Source of the DNA: Gymnorhina tibicen
Taxonomy: Eukaryota; Chordata; Aves; Passeriformes; Artamidae
Length of the DNA: 64,000 bases
Direction: 5' to 3'
NCBI GenBank assembly: GCA_013399875.1
Contig: VXAZ01002109.1
Coordinates: 2,105,901 to 2,169,900 of the forward strand
The notes under the pieces were generated by a model, which saw only the letters and a program-made list of their open reading frames with translations, did not search any database and had not been told where the DNA came from. Shown here piece by piece: positions 50,732 through 64,000 of this stretch. The position numbers and the translations under genes are program-made. The first letter of the stretch is position 1. Every line of letters starts with the position of its first letter.

Positions 50732-53140
50732 CTCATTTAAAAATAAATATTTAAAATACATTAAAAAATCATGCTCTAAAAATGCTTGTTCCTTTTCTTT
50801 GGCTACAGTACAGGCCTACTAGATTAGGTGCAGTGATTTAAATAGTAGATCCCTAGAAATATAACAAATTAAATCCACACTAGGTATCTTGAACAGTGAG
50901 GACTGGGCAAATCATGGGACAATTCTGAGAAAACAGATCTGTTTATAAGTAAATAAATCTTATTTTAGTTAAAGTTAATTTGCATTCTGAAACAACCATC
51001 AAAAATTATTTAATGATGAAAAATGAGATATGCATGTACTCAATTTTCTGTGTACAATATAAAGCAAAGTAAGAAAAAAGTAAATTTCTAATTATCTGTT
51101 GTTACATGATCTGCATTTGTTAAGTTATTGCTCCCTGCTCCAAATCTTTTCAGGTCTCATATTAAAAAATGCTACTCTCAGTGAAAGTAAGCTTTATTTA
51201 TGACACAGTAAATGCACATATTTAATTCTTAATCTGAGACAGTCATTCATTACCATATATTTTATAGAGATTGTTTCAGAGAAAAACAATGTACACACAA
51301 ACTGATAATAAACATTCTCTGCACAGGAAGGCCAAGGGAAGTTTCTACATCTTTACATCCAATAATTCTTAATTTTGTATAGACACTTGCTGTAACTCAG
51401 ATTGGAGTTTTTCAACTTCCTTTTTTTTTCTGATAATTGCTAAATTTATGCTTCCGTTTTGTTTTAATATTTTTCTCATATCATATTTTATGACCATCAA
51501 GTTCTAGTGCACCTTTCAACACTATCAACTAGACAGTGAGTTGCACAAAATGTCAGAGTATCAGAAGAGTTATTCTGCCCTGTTGATACTTTTTTGAGTA
51601 ATTTAGAGCGCAAACTTCACTAGAAGTCTGTAGTCATGTCACTGAGTCATAGCTTGAGTGTTCTTTTATCACTCTTGGTAATATCAACATGTAAAATCAT
51701 GACAATCTGTCTTTTTGTTAATTTTTCTTTTATTTTCTGAGCCTTAATCAAGCTGCAGAATATTTCTGCTAGGTAAGTATGTTGAAATATGGTTCAGGTT
51801 GTCAGTCATACCATCTCTGTCTGCAAATGTGAGTCACCTGGTCCAAGCTGGGAATGAAAGCTTCTTCTTTTGCCTGTGGAGACAGATATTACTTCCCAAC
51901 CTATATTCAGCCCCCCTATCTTAGGCACTCTGATTCTATGGGGGAAATTTTTCACCTGGAAGTGACTATCTCCCTCTGTTGATGGCAGAGCCTAGGTGGA
52001 TAGCTCAGACTCCAGGAAATAACACTGATGATCTTCACTCCATGAAATAATTTAAACTGTGCTTTAAACAAAAGATATCTTGTTTTTTACTTTCTCAAAT
52101 CTTTTCCCCCCCAGTTATCCTTCATTTTTTCAAACTAAAAAATTCTTTATAACCAGATCTAAGTCTATCTTCCTGATAACTGTGCAATTCCACTCTACTT
52201 AATTAAGCTATATTAATCAATATTAAGCATTACAGAAGCATTACACAAATTATAAAACATATATTTGAAAAAGAATATTTTTAGACAAAACGATGCATTA
52301 CAGTACTAATGAGATTTTAACTACCATTATACTTTATTTTACTTAATTTTTTAATCTATATAATTTTCATCATCATTTTCATCATCTTTTTTCTCAGTTG
52401 AAGATAAATGTTTAATAAAACAGAGCAAAGTTAAGTTGTACTAAGGAACAGTTAACATAAATTTTCAGTGGCCACCTTAGAAGTACAGCACTCAAAAATA
52501 TAGTAGTGTTATATCATTCAAGAAAAGGCATTTGAGTTTTTTATTTCTTATGACATTTCACAATACTGGTGTTAAGTGATTTCTCCTAAAATACATGTTT
52601 TGACAAAAGTAATTAAAGTGTGGACATTTTGAGTTATTCTGATACTTGAAACTAAAAATTGTCTACGTTATTACTTCTCATCCGTCAATTGTTTCATTCG
52701 CAGTGACCTTAAAGTTACTCCGGCGTAGTCACCTTGAAGGTGAATTCTAAAACTTTGATTAGCAGCCTGTAGGGTTTTTTTTTTTCTCTCTGGTACTCTT
52801 TTGGTAAGTAAACTGACACAGAGACATTACTCTTTCAGATGTTGTTATAAGAATCTGGCAGGGATTTTATTCTTTAATGAAAGGTAACATCACTGAGGGG
52901 TAGAAAGGAAACAAACTAGCAAAAATAGATGCTAAAGTTCTTTAGAAAACAACATCCAGACCCATCTTCAAGTAAAAAAAAGTTTGGACTAGCAAAGTCT
53001 GAGTAGTATGTTTAACTTTCTTCAAGTCATATTGCAAGTTAATTGTGTATTTTTTGTCAGTTTCTGATTTGTCTGTCAAAATATCATTCAGATGCCAAGC
53101 GTTTAATTATTACCTGCCATCATAAAAAATATGCAGAGGC
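50732..53140. other. Intergenic AT-rich sequence, no gene seen
   Basis: Unique AT-rich sequence. I see no exon, RNA gene or transposon. A small patch near 52700-52740 carries several CpG dinucleotides in otherwise CpG-poor DNA but shows no recognisable element. Confidence 0.6.
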
Positions 53141-53275
53141 CTTTTCTTTTCTTTTCTTTTCTTCTCTTCTCTTCTCTTCTCTTCTCTTCTCTTCTCTTCT
53201 CTTCTCTTCTCTTCTCTTCTCTTCTCTTCTCTTCTCTTCTCTTCTCTTCTCTTCTCTTCTCTTCTCTTCTCTCTT
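53141..53275 (+). repeat. Pentanucleotide microsatellite (CTTTT)4(CTTCT)22
   Basis: Four CTTTT units (53141-53160) are followed by 22 uninterrupted CTTCT units (53161-53270), with a short imperfect end. One strand is all pyrimidine. The CTTCT unit read backwards is a cyclic shift of itself, so the tract is a mirror repeat able to form triplex H-DNA. The 95-codon frame across it (a repeating serine-leucine-phenylalanine peptide) is an artefact of the period. Confidence 0.98.
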
Positions 53276-53723
53276 AGTCTTTTTTTCTTGTGCTCTGTTA
53301 ATTTTGCTTTTTTATGGGAATGTCTTCTAAAAATAACTAAATTTAGTATTTTTATTCAGGTATTTTAAAAACGTGAGTTAATCCAATCCTGCTAAAATTA
53401 ATTCAGCAGTTGAGACGTTGCTGTAGAAAACTATCTGGTGCTTTTCTTCACTGGAACTCTCTAACTAATCTCTGCCAGCTTTAGGTTGCTCTTTACAACA
53501 TAGCCCTGATGGGTTCTTGATAATACCTAATTCAGAAAGGATTTTGCAATTACGAAATACGAGCAGGGCCTATTACTGGTTTTGAATTGATGGAAAGCCC
53601 TTGAAAAGTATGAAATACCAGTTAACAATTGTGGTAACAATTTTTCCCTACTTTGCAGTATTCTACATTTTACATGGATGGCATAAATTGCGTCAGCTCA
53701 ACTAATAGGAGCAGGCAAATATT

Positions 53724-53979
53724 TCGGGCTCTTCTCAGTGGTGCTGAGCAGTAGGACAAGAGACAACAGGAAGAAACTGATGCACAGGAAGTTCTACCTG
53801 AACATAAGGAAAAATTTTGTCCAGGGAGATTATGGAGTCTCCCTCACCAGACGTATGCAAGAACCATCTGAACACGATCCTGTGCAATGCACTTTTGGAA
53901 GACCCTGCTTGAGCAGGGAGGTTGAACCACACGCGCCCAACAGTGGTCCCTTCCAAACTTAACCATTCTGTGTTTAGGT
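53724..53979 (+). mobile_element. CR1 LINE 3'-end fragment
   Basis: A CR1 3' end in sense orientation, recognised from 'gcagtaggacaagagacaac', 'tgatgcacaggaagttctac', 'gaccctgcttgagcagggag' and the terminal 'accattctgtg'. A segment of about 50 bases that usually encodes the stretch before the 3' UTR is deleted around 53820. The opposed open frames at 53735-53962 are remnants and not genes. Confidence 0.9.
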
Positions 53980-55411
53980 AGCTTCATTCTTTAGTTTGGT
54001 CTTCCCTTCACATTATTCCCAATAGTATTTTCACAGTTATATGTATATAATTTCCTCTGCTTTCAGTGTCTTGTAAGGCAAGTTACGTGGACATGGTACT
54101 TTTGCAAAAACAGGTGGAAATTGGTATGTTGGAAGATGTTGTGTGAGCCATTAGTTTAAGTGGAAATGCTTGTAGAGATACTGTCTATGAAGAAAATACA
54201 TTCAGTTCACTGTTAGTAAGAAAATAATTGCGTTGAAATTTATGTCTTCTGGTTTTTATGGAAGGTGTTGTGTACTTTTTATATTAATTGTAATGTCAGT
54301 ATATGCCATTTCAGATAAAATAGATCCCTTTTTATTATGTATCTGCATAACAAAAGGCAAAGTGCAATGAAAGCCATACATTTTCACAATCCTACTTGAA
54401 ATGTCATCAAAGATGAAATTTTGGGCAAACTCAGAGAAAAGGAGTTTGAAAAACAGTTTATTCTGTCTCTGTAGGATCACAGATTGATGGGGTAAAAAAT
54501 GGGTTTCCTTCTCAGGTAGTCCCTACATTAAAGTGGAGTTTGCTTTATTTAAACATTTTGAAATACAATGTAGCTTAATATGACTAAAAAGACTGAAATG
54601 ATGCATTTGGACTGAAAAGATGGTTTTCCTAAGATTTGAGTTACATAACACAGATTCTGAGAACAAGCTATAGTACTTATATTTTAAAAACTCCTGCTTC
54701 TAGAGACTGTTTGAATTTGTTGACTTTGACAGTCTATGACCTTGAAAGATGCTTGTCTTATCCTCCATCATCCTATTTCTGTTCCACAAGTCCTCTTCTA
54801 AAATGATATGTTCTTTCTGAATGAAAAGTAATTCTAAGCACTTCACATCTTCAACAGAGATCTGGTATTTTGTCATTTCAGCATGTCACATTTTTAAGCT
54901 ACCTAATGCAATGAATCAAAATGATTCAACACTAGCTTCTGAGCTTACATTTATTGTGATGTACAACACACTAAAGATAAATGACAATTAAACCAAAACT
55001 CTCAGCCAATAGCCACACTTCTTCCTAATGATTAAATATGAATGTGTTTGAGTAATCTAGGGATGGATTATCTGTGTATTGTATCAGCAGAACAATGGAT
55101 GAGGGCAGTGCAAATTGGTTCAGGTTTTACAAGAGTTATTAGTACAGCACCACTCAGACCAAGTTATGTTTCTTCCAGGGCTCTTTGCCTCCTAATGCAG
55201 TATAGCTGCTTTTTGAAAAGCAAGCATGAGCATTTCTGGGAGTAAGAAACTGGGAGAATTAGGAACAGCACACTTACCTGATAAGAGGGACTTAATGTGA
55301 CGGAGTCAGACTCTTTATCTTGAGACAGAAAAAGAGACAAACTATTCAAATTAAAGCACGTGAAATTCAATCTGAAGACAACATATTTTACCATATGTAT
55401 GGTCAAAAAGA
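53980..55411. other. Intergenic sequence, no gene seen
   Basis: Unique AT-rich sequence with no recognised exon, RNA gene or transposon. Open frames are at most about 80 codons. Confidence 0.6.
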
Positions 55412-55570
55412 GAAATGGGTTGCCAGAGTAGTTGTGGAAGCTGCATCCTTTGACCTATTCAATGACTGGCTGAACATGGTCCTGGGCAACCTACTGTATC
55501 TGTCCCTGCTTGAGGGAAAGGGGTGAAGCAGACGATCTCAAGAGGTCAATTCTATGTTTCTGTGATTCTC
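55412..55570 (+). mobile_element. CR1 LINE 3'-end fragment, short and diverged
   Basis: About 160 bases of a CR1 3' end, recognised from 'gggttgccagagtagttgtg', 'ggtcctgggcaacctactg', 'ccctgcttgaggg', 'gatctcaagaggtc' and a terminal 'tctatgtttctgtgattctc'. It is more diverged than the 53.7-kb fragment. Confidence 0.85.
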
Positions 55571-57287
55571 TGTAAAAAATTCAAAAGGTGACAATTTGTC
55601 AGCCCATGTACACTGGCAAATAATATGAGAGGTGACAGAATAGCTGAGATGAGCTGGATTTAGTCAACAGTGTTATTCCTCACCTCTACCACCAGCTCAA
55701 GTTCCAGAATTCATAGAAGGGCTATGCAGAGCTCAGGAGACTCTAGTTTATAAAGAGAAGTACCTGCTCACAATACCTTCATTTTCCCTAGAAATCTTAC
55801 TATCAAGGTGTTTCCAATACTGAGGATCTCCCAGCTTTTCTGTTACCTCAATAAATTGAGAGCCAATTCTGAACACATGTACGTAATGGCTTTCATTGAT
55901 GTCTAAGGATCTGTCAACTTGAAGGATGTTCTCTCTTTCTGTTCAGGTCATCTTTTCATACCTGTATTCTATGGTGACACTCAAAGCAAGGTAACCTAAC
56001 TGCCCTCTTTTCCTTAGGGGCTCATAGTTTAGAATTCACATGCACACACCTGATTCAGTAATTTCTTGAGAACTGCTAAGCAATTTAGCAATTAGACAGC
56101 AAAATATGTTTTACATTAATGTAAAAGCCTTGGTTTTTAGTAGAGTTCTTTTCCTATATTTCTGAGGATGTCTAAGCTCTTTCTATTTCTAGATAATTCC
56201 TTAAGGCCTCTGATGCACTATAAGTCTACAGTCTTGTCTGCAGTTTTTATAATAAATTTTAAGATTTAAAATAAAATTTCTCGGATACCTTCTCATATGC
56301 CTTCTGATGAAACCTTCCAAAAGTGCTAACCTTTAAGTACACTTTTTAAATATATGGAGAGCAGAATTAAAATTAACAAGCAGCTTGTACTGTTTAATAC
56401 TAGTTTTGTGCGAATGAATAAAATAAAAGCAAATAAATCTCATGCCTCCTGGACAATGAATGTATTTATTTATTTACTTATGTGGGGGCATTTTCAGTCA
56501 GGTTTTCCCTTGAATTACATATCTCCTGACATACTCACACCATAAACAGATGCACCGCAGCATCTAAGTAAATGTTTACTTAGGTTTTCAATTTTACGTC
56601 GCTCATAAGCAAGGCAGAATGAGGTCCTGGTGTATTATCAGCCTTTTTTTCTTGTATATTTTTGAGCTCCAAAACTCTTTCTACTGATTGACCATTCTCT
56701 CTACAAACTACATCACCACTACATAGTACTTCAGAACTGCTAGCAAAGGTGGGATATAATTAAAGATTAAAACAAAGAATTTGAATAGACGTTTAGACCA
56801 CATTCATGCCATGCTAAAACCAGTTCAGACTGTAAAAATAAAAGCACTCCAAGCAAAAATGTTAAGTGTGTTTAGTCTTCTTTGTTTTCTTTAAGAATCT
56901 GTTTTTTAATGGTTAATACGTTATACAGTTTTATTCTCACAGCTTGTGACCAGAAAATTTACTTAAGAATATACTTTTAAAGCTTATAGTAACATTAGAC
57001 TGTAACTTTTCTTTATTTAGAAACTTGTAATACCACAAAAATTGCTTCTGTACATTGGTGTTACGCAAGTGACAATATTTAGAGCCATTTACATTAAAAA
57101 AAAGAGGTTACCTTTTAGAAAATATTCTTCATTTTGCTCATTTATGGCCTGATCTAATATACACTTAAGTAAGTGGGACTTTTTCCAAGACATATTGCCA
57201 AGAAGCTTGAAAGAGAAAAATTCCAAATGAAAATGAAGCAAATAATATTAACAGGATAAAAAACTTAAGCAGCTTCTCAAGGATTTC
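55571..57287. other. Intergenic AT-rich sequence; possible old repeat fragment near 57147-57186
   Basis: No exon or RNA gene seen. The phrase 'tggcctgatctaatatacac' followed by 'aagtgggactttttcc' resembles the 'ggcctgatcc...gtgggactttttcc' text of old amniote interspersed repeats. This is a weak call from memory. Confidence 0.45.
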
Positions 57288-57515
57288 TCTCAAGGAGAAG
57301 AAGTGGCTCTGGAGTGACATTTTGCAGCCTTTCAGTACCTGAGGGAGCTTACAAGAGAGCTGGAGCAGGACTTTTTACAAGGGCATGTAGTGATGTACAA
57401 GATGGAATGGCTTCAAAATGAAAGAGGGTAGGTTTAGATTAGATATTAAGAAGAAATTCTTTACTGTGAGGGTGGTAAGTCACCGGAACAGGTTGCCCAG
57501 AGAAGTTGTGAAGGG
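57288..57515 (+). mobile_element. CR1 LINE fragment lacking the extreme 3' end
   Basis: Sense-strand CR1 sequence from near the end of ORF2 into the 3' region: 'tttcagtacctgagggagct', 'ctttttacaagggcatgtag', 'taggtttagattagatatta' and 'gaacaggttgcccagagaag'. It stops at 'gttgtg' near 57515, where intact copies continue for roughly another 150 bases to the octamer tail, so the end was lost after insertion. Confidence 0.92.
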
Positions 57516-60500
57516 ATGCTTCAAGATATATAGACACATGTATGCCTCGGTTCTAGATTAACTACAGTATTCTGAACCAAGGAGTTTACATTTCAGCTTA
57601 GGTGGTTTTATCTGTCAAATAAAAGTTTTAAAGTAATAATTATAGGAGTCAGGCAACACAAATGCATCCTGAAAAGCTATGTCCATCGCTCCATCAAAAG
57701 ATTGGGAAGTCTTTGATATTTCCCAGTGATTCCAGAAAATGAACTGTTGTTCTATACTCTCAGTCAAGTAAACTGAAGAAGGCTGTTGGACATTCCTAAA
57801 TATTTTCTTTATGTGGTCAGCAGATGCTTTATAAATTACATTGATTGCCTCTGAACATCTGAAAAATAGTTGTCAAGGTAAGCAACAATTTTCTTTGCGA
57901 TACAGAAAAACAAGTGGTAACAAATGTTTTAATTAACACTGTCCCTTCTGCCAAATGCAGGCTTCATCAATTCTCCCCTTAACCATTAAAATGAAAAAAT
58001 TTGATATAGCTATTGAAAAATAGAAACAAAGAAACAATAGTTTGTCCTTGAAGGAGTTTACTGTGATACTCTTGAACCATATTCAGCATGTCAGCAGTTT
58101 CTCTCTGTATTCTCCCAGTATGCTGAGCCCCTCATAATCCCACCTGTGTGTAGCATCTTGTATTTTCAACTCCTTAATACATTAAAGGAGGCTGTTCTAC
58201 CTTCTATAGTCCTTCAGAAATCCAGCTGAGTCCAGCTTTCTCTTACAACCACATTCCTTAGGATGAGCGTCCATGAGTTCCACAATTTACCAGATGTAGA
58301 TCTCTGTAACAACCAAAATCTGAGGATGTGATAGCAAACTTATTTGTGTCCTGCAAAAGAACACAGAAAAAGCCCAGCAGGTTTTACTTTGTCAACTCTC
58401 ATTTTGTCTGTGTGGTTTTGCAACACTCATGAACTCTTTCATATTCTGAAAATGTCTTTAACTTTTCTAACAGTCATAGAGAGAAAAAAAAAAATATTTT
58501 CAAAACATGCCAGCCCCAGATCCCATCTCCTGTAACACAAGTTTCCATCACTCAAACAAGTGCTGACGAACTCCATAGGTTAACAGCACATAACAGTACA
58601 TGATCAAATGTCTGATTCATCTGAAAAATGTGGAAGAACCTCATTCTGATATTTCAATGCCTCATAAAATCACCACTTCTTTTCTACATAAATTTGAGCA
58701 TATAAATATGGGGTAGATGTTGGTCTGTTGGTCACAAGAGCTAAACGCTTAAAATCCTTGCTAAAAAAACCCCCACCCAAACCCAGTATTGACAAACTTT
58801 CAGTAACAAGAAATCAACTTGCTCCTTTAGGTGTGCAATATAAGTGGTAATGAAAAGGTCTCTTTAACATGCAATCCACAGCACATCCCATTTCCGGTGC
58901 TTACCTTTACCCTGACCTACCAGAGAGTATTCTGGCTATCTCCTTGCCTACATAACTAAAACATGAAACCTGAGCAGAGATACCTTCTTTTTCAGGTCCC
59001 AGAATTTATAGAGGTATGCAGTTTTGCTTCATATATCAATAACCTGCTGCCTCAGAAAGTAACACAATCTTTGTTAGCAGCAGCCAAAAAACTCTACTTA
59101 GATTTAAAGAGAGAATTAAGAAAATTTATGGACATTAAGCCCATCAGTAGCTATTAAACACAATGAACGAAATGTGATCTGCCTCAGCAAGTTCCAGGAA
59201 ACTGGGAGGTTTTTAGTGGAAAAGAATCACTTTACACCTGTTCTTACATTTTTTTCTTCGGTACAAGTAAGTGGAAAATATTTGAGACAGGATGTTGGCT
59301 AGAAAGGGCTTTTGAATTGATGCATTAGGGAAATTTATATATGTTACATATAAACCAGTTTCCAAAGCCCTATAATAAATACCAGATGACATAAACCAAA
59401 ATAAAAGATCCCTTGAACATACAAAAGGATTCTATATCGTCTCCTGATTCCTCTGCATCTTAATTCCTGCCTGCTAGAAAATATAACACTACCTATAGAA
59501 GCCTACATAAGGATAGGAAGGAAGTTCATGTGTCCTATGTGATTCCATGTCTTGCCAGTTACATTCCATTGTTATTACTCCAGAGTCCAGAGATGTCTTC
59601 CATTTTTTCAAGTTATCCTGCACATGGGATGCTGCTCCCCAACTGGAAAATCTTTCATGCTGATGGCTGTTCACCCATGTTAATAACTCTTCCAATGTTT
59701 CTTTCTTTTCATTTCCCTTCCAAATTTCCTTTGATTTTTAATGCAGTAGGTTCCTGAGAACTCATGGAATCCACCACAAGTGGTGATACTCAAACTTGGA
59801 ACATCCTAATTTCCCTGTCCTTCCTCTTCTAACTAACACACTTCCAAACCTCTCTTATTGATTTACAGTCAGTTCTCCCTCTAAAGATAAGGTCTATTTC
59901 ACTCAAAATAGGGCCATCATTGGTCTAACTAAAACTTCTATGGATCTGCTGATGCTGTTTTCTGTGATTGCACTAAAGATACCGTGTCAAATCTTGCTTT
60001 TTCCCTCACTTCTCAAATTTATTTCCTGACTCAGAGTAGATACCCTCCACTCCCTCTGCCTCATATTCAAGGTACCATATGAACAAGATTCATAAACTCA
60101 ATTCCATATAAATATTTCTTTATTCATATCAAGGCTGCTCAATGAATTCTCTTTTTTGATTTACCTCCCGAATCTGTAGCAATGTGAGAAGCAGGAGGAA
60201 ATGGTATCTTGACTTTCTTGATAGCTTAAACTAGACTCCAGGATGTTAGACTTTAAATATCAAATTTTACAAATAACACCACATACCATCTTTGTTTCTT
60301 CAAGACACTCAGTAATTCAGATCTTTATGCACATATCTGTGTGACTCTATCAGAGAAAGAACATGCTTTCCACAGAAACTACATTTGCCTTTATTCCACA
60401 TTTGCCTATATTAATGAAATGAAAATATTTAGGTATATATGAAAAGGAAACAAAATGTATCATCTGTCCCCAGTATCCCTTATCCATCACTGTCTCACAG

Positions 60501-63500
60501 GAATTTAAGCAAAATTTCAAAGTAAAAATAAAAAATAAAAAACCACAAAATTTAATATTTAAAGCAATACACAGTCATATTACTCATTTACATTTCCACA
60601 TGTAGGAAGAATCTAAGTTTTGAGAGTCATCCAAGGTGAATTTACAGATCTAAATTTCTGCTGGAATGGTATTTTAGTTAATAAAAAGGTACTTAGTGAT
60701 GGGAATTTGAGATAACCTGGAGGTGCTAAGCAACAATTTTGTAATTTTACTCTGCTTAATAACTAGCAGAAGAGATCTATACATGGGCAGTGATCTTGAA
60801 AAAAGGCTGTTTAGATCCAAAATATTATTAACCTACATTTACAGATTTTTGTAAGTACACATTATTCTGTAAAGCTTTTCAAAAACTGATATGAGGGGAA
60901 TTTATCTTGTTTAAAATGAATGCATTTTGTGAACCACCTGTTCACACATTTTTAAAAAGATATTATGCATCAATTGCCTTCAGAAATTCAGGTCATATGG
61001 TCAGCCCCTGAATTAATTATCTGCTCAAGACTGATTGGGATGAGACCAAATAATTACTCATTAGCATGCAACGCCACTGTCAGACTGCATTTTGCATGCT
61101 ACAGAGTATGCTGCCCTTTTTCTTTTTACTCAGTCTCCTTTTTGGGTTACACCACATTGTTCTACATGACTGGGAAATTAAATTGAAAACAAGAAAAAAG
61201 AAGTTTGGAGAATAAAGCAGACATGACTTTATATAAAAAAATGTGCCTTACACAGTTTTGCTTATTGAACAATCATACTGTCTACTAACTGTTTCTATAA
61301 ATCTGCCACATACTGGTCTCTGCAGGAAGCCAATAGGAATTCTGGGCATAGATATTTTGAAGTATTCTTCAAACCTGGTGTTCTACGTTTAAGTGATCCA
61401 GTTTGTAACTGGTTGAACTGTAAAGTTATATTTCCTCTTACCCTGAAGGCTAGTAACATTTTTTTTTGGTCTGAGCAGCTCAGTATTGTATTTCAGCAGC
61501 CATGCCATTTAGCACTGCGTGGTGCAGGGTTCACATTCTTGGAGATGTGAAAGAGGAACAGACAGCTGTACGTGCCCCCAGACCTGGTGTGGACATCATA
61601 CTTCGTAATTCCAGACTATAATAAACACCATGGCATCTTAAAAGAGTGATGACATAGAATCTGCTTCAAGGTCCTGTATGTTATGTAGAAAATACATTAG
61701 ATTTCAGACGCAATGTTCTCCAAATCTCTGCCCATATGGCTATGCCTAAACTACTTAATTGAGTGTACTCAGGGCTCCAGTCTCACAATGAGGCCAAGTG
61801 GAGCAGAACAGCTGCATCCATGCTATTAGATTACTTGCTGTCCAAAACAGGATGTCTACACTGGGAATGTGCCTAATTGCACATTTGGCCTCTGTCCTAT
61901 GATAAGTCCAAACCTTTGTTGGAGATTTGTTAGGAGACTGCTGATTGGCATGAGCTTCAAGAAGACCAAGACTCATTCAAAACACTTAATTGTACGGACA
62001 CCAAAATTTAAGATCCCGTGGATGTCAACTGGCCTTAGCTCTATAATAGATACATAACTGAAACAAGAAAGTAGCAATCATATATCAATTAAATTCACTG
62101 GAATAATTGTGAGATTCTGCTCTAACTGACTTTGAAAAAAATCTTTTTTACCCATCAAAGTAACTTTGTAACAATTTTCTGCACTCAATCCTCCATGACA
62201 AGAAATCACAGTCTCACTATTGATTAAAATTCTAAATGTAGCACATTATTTGTTCCCACATAGGTTCCAAAAGAATGTTTAGAAGGGCTGTATTTACATG
62301 CTGTGCTTTCAAAAGCATAGTAAAACTTCTTTAGACCATTAAGTTCTTAAATATCCCTTGCTTGATCTGAAAGGTGCCATCTATAGCAATCTCTACACTT
62401 ATGTGCAGCTTTTAGAGCAGAATCCAAATCATCTAAAATCACTGACATTGTTTCACAAATGAAATGACAAAATAGAAGGCTTTATTTTAGATAATATTCC
62501 TTGGGGATTCTGGCTGAGTTTCTTCTCTTTCTAACCATCACACACTGCATCAGCTTGTCTTCTCTGATCTTGCATATGAATCAGTCTCACTTTTGCTACA
62601 AAAGTCTGCTGATCTACTGCAAAATGCAGTGTCTTTTGTGTAACCATGAGCCTCTCTCTGTTTATATCCCTCTCATAGATCTTTATGGCTTCTGTGGATT
62701 TTGGTAGCTTTCTGTTCTTTTGCAACTTTGCAGACAAACCTTTATTTTCTAGAGATCTCATCTGAAGAATACACTCAGGGTCCTGTATTGCTCCTCATAG
62801 ACTGCCCAACAACTTAGCTGCTGTTGAATCGTTCCCAGTTCTGGAGGGCGAGAATGAGGTAGACTCCTGCAGAGTCTGAGTCAGAGACAGATAAGTGGTA
62901 TTGTGGTGCCTGTGGCCTGCTGGGAGGTTTTGCAAAACTTCCAGGCTCTGAGCCCCAATTTCACAGCAGAAAGTCTTGAAGAACTGGAACTTCTCACCTA
63001 ACCTGGGTTTCATGAAGGCTTCCAGAAACCTGCTGGTTTATGGGGCGTCATTTTTAATAATAAGCTCAGGAAATTCCAGAGGAGTAGAAGAATCCTAATG
63101 TAGCACCAATCTCTTTGGAACTGCCTGACCAGCTAGAGCTCAGTCACTGGCAGCATCCCAGTTCAAGTACTGGGGAAGGAAAATCTATTTAAACCTAACT
63201 GACACAAATTAAGACAAGATGTATTAATAATAACTGTCACTGAAATTTTAAGAAAAATAGACCATGACACCTGGTATCACTTTTTAGGGACATTAAAAAT
63301 CTGAGAGATGAAGCTAGATGAATGGGTGTAGTACACTTAGTTTTGCAAAATATTTTATACAGTCTGAGCTGTTGTATTTCATAAAATAACCTGCCTAAGA
63401 ATAGTGATATGTAAGACAGCTAACTTTATTTGTCATAAAGTAGTAAACTGTCACCAGATCAGGAAGGTTTTATATTGCACGAGCACCTGGTAGCAGACTT

Positions 63501-64000
63501 CATGCTTTTCCCCATTTTCTTCAATAGTGTTAGCAATATCCACCATTTAATTTTCTTCTTGTGAACTATCAGTCTAATTCAGAAATATATGCTGAGTTAG
63601 AGCATGAGAATTCTCATCAAACCCAACTGGAGTCCCACTGATAGGCTAAAGAACACAAAATTTAAATTGCTCAAATGCCAAGAAGTAAATGCATGATAAA
63701 GGGTTCTGCAGAACTGCAGGCCTGAATGCTTTTGTCTTGGTGCATTTGTGTATGCATGCCATGAGTAAAGTATTCTGACTAATCATGTTATTCTCTGATA
63801 ATTTATTACAGTCTTACTGTTAGCTGAATATATCTTTCCCCTTGACAAGTCTCCTGGGAAACTAAGATGAAGTTAGTCTTTTATCATTATCTCAAGTTTG
63901 TCTTTCTAAATGCTTTTATTACAGTGATTTTGGAAGCAAGCATATTAAGGCAGAGATATTACAGAACTGTTGTACAAAATAGTATTGTCAAATACCATGT
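57516..64000. other. Intergenic AT-rich sequence, no gene seen
   Basis: No exon, RNA gene or transposon recognised to the end of the window. Open frames of 60-76 codons (for example 58963-59157, 59530-59757 and 62531-62761 on the minus strand) have no domain or regulatory context and match chance expectation. Confidence 0.6.

Noticed and set aside
53043..53330. 95-codon frame with a repeated serine-leucine-phenylalanine peptide
   Set aside because: Produced by the CTTCT microsatellite; a 5-base repeat without stop codons stays open in every frame.
1..64000. CRISPR arrays, tRNA or rRNA genes, bacterial operons
   Set aside because: No regularly spaced direct repeats, cloverleaf-like genes or gene clusters were seen; all evidence points to vertebrate nuclear DNA.

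Overview
The window looks like ordinary, AT-rich nuclear DNA from a bird. The main reason is the repeat content. At least seven fragments of CR1 non-LTR retrotransposons are present, several ending in the avian CR1 3' signature (ATTCTATG-type octamers or 'accattctgtg'). There are also two solo LTRs that begin TGTCCTGGGTT. I cannot name the species. No bacterial-style operons, rRNA, tRNA or CRISPR arrays were seen.

One protein-coding gene is supported. Positions 9489-9784 (+) are the terminal coding exon of NALF1 (FAM155A), the NALCN sodium-leak channel auxiliary factor. The exon has a good splice acceptor and 98 codons ending in the family's characteristic C-terminus. Positions 1-9488 are therefore most likely the 3' part of the last NALF1 intron. 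Positions 9785 to about 11845 are read as its 3'UTR, with an A-rich low-complexity block and a strong AATAAA at 11819. From about 12 kb to the end of the window I see no further gene and treat it as intergenic.

Layout: 1-5424 intron; 5425-7172 CR1 (+); 7173-9488 intron; 9489-9784 NALF1 last exon; 9785-~11845 3'UTR; ~11.8-19.7 kb intergenic; 19753-21822 CR1 (-) interrupted by a 510-bp solo LTR (21057-21566); 21.8-34.2 kb intergenic; 34225-34715 internal CR1 fragment (+); 42565-43520 CR1 (-), followed by a 46-bp alternating pyrimidine-purine tract; 45912-46013 AT-rich palindromic repeat; 50141-50731 second solo LTR of the same family (-), with an internal 64-bp tandem duplication; 53141-53275 pentanucleotide satellite; 53.7, 55.4 and 57.3 kb three short CR1 fragments (+); the rest is unannotated AT-rich sequence.

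No new biological system was found. The items most worth a second look are the lineage-specific linker in the NALF1 exon, the A-rich block in its 3'UTR, the LTR-in-CR1 nesting, the LTR-internal duplication, the non-B-DNA candidate tracts (mirror-repeat satellite, Z-DNA tract, AT cruciform, a perfect 12-bp hairpin), and one minus-strand open frame behind an acceptor-like site that cannot be distinguished from chance by eye.
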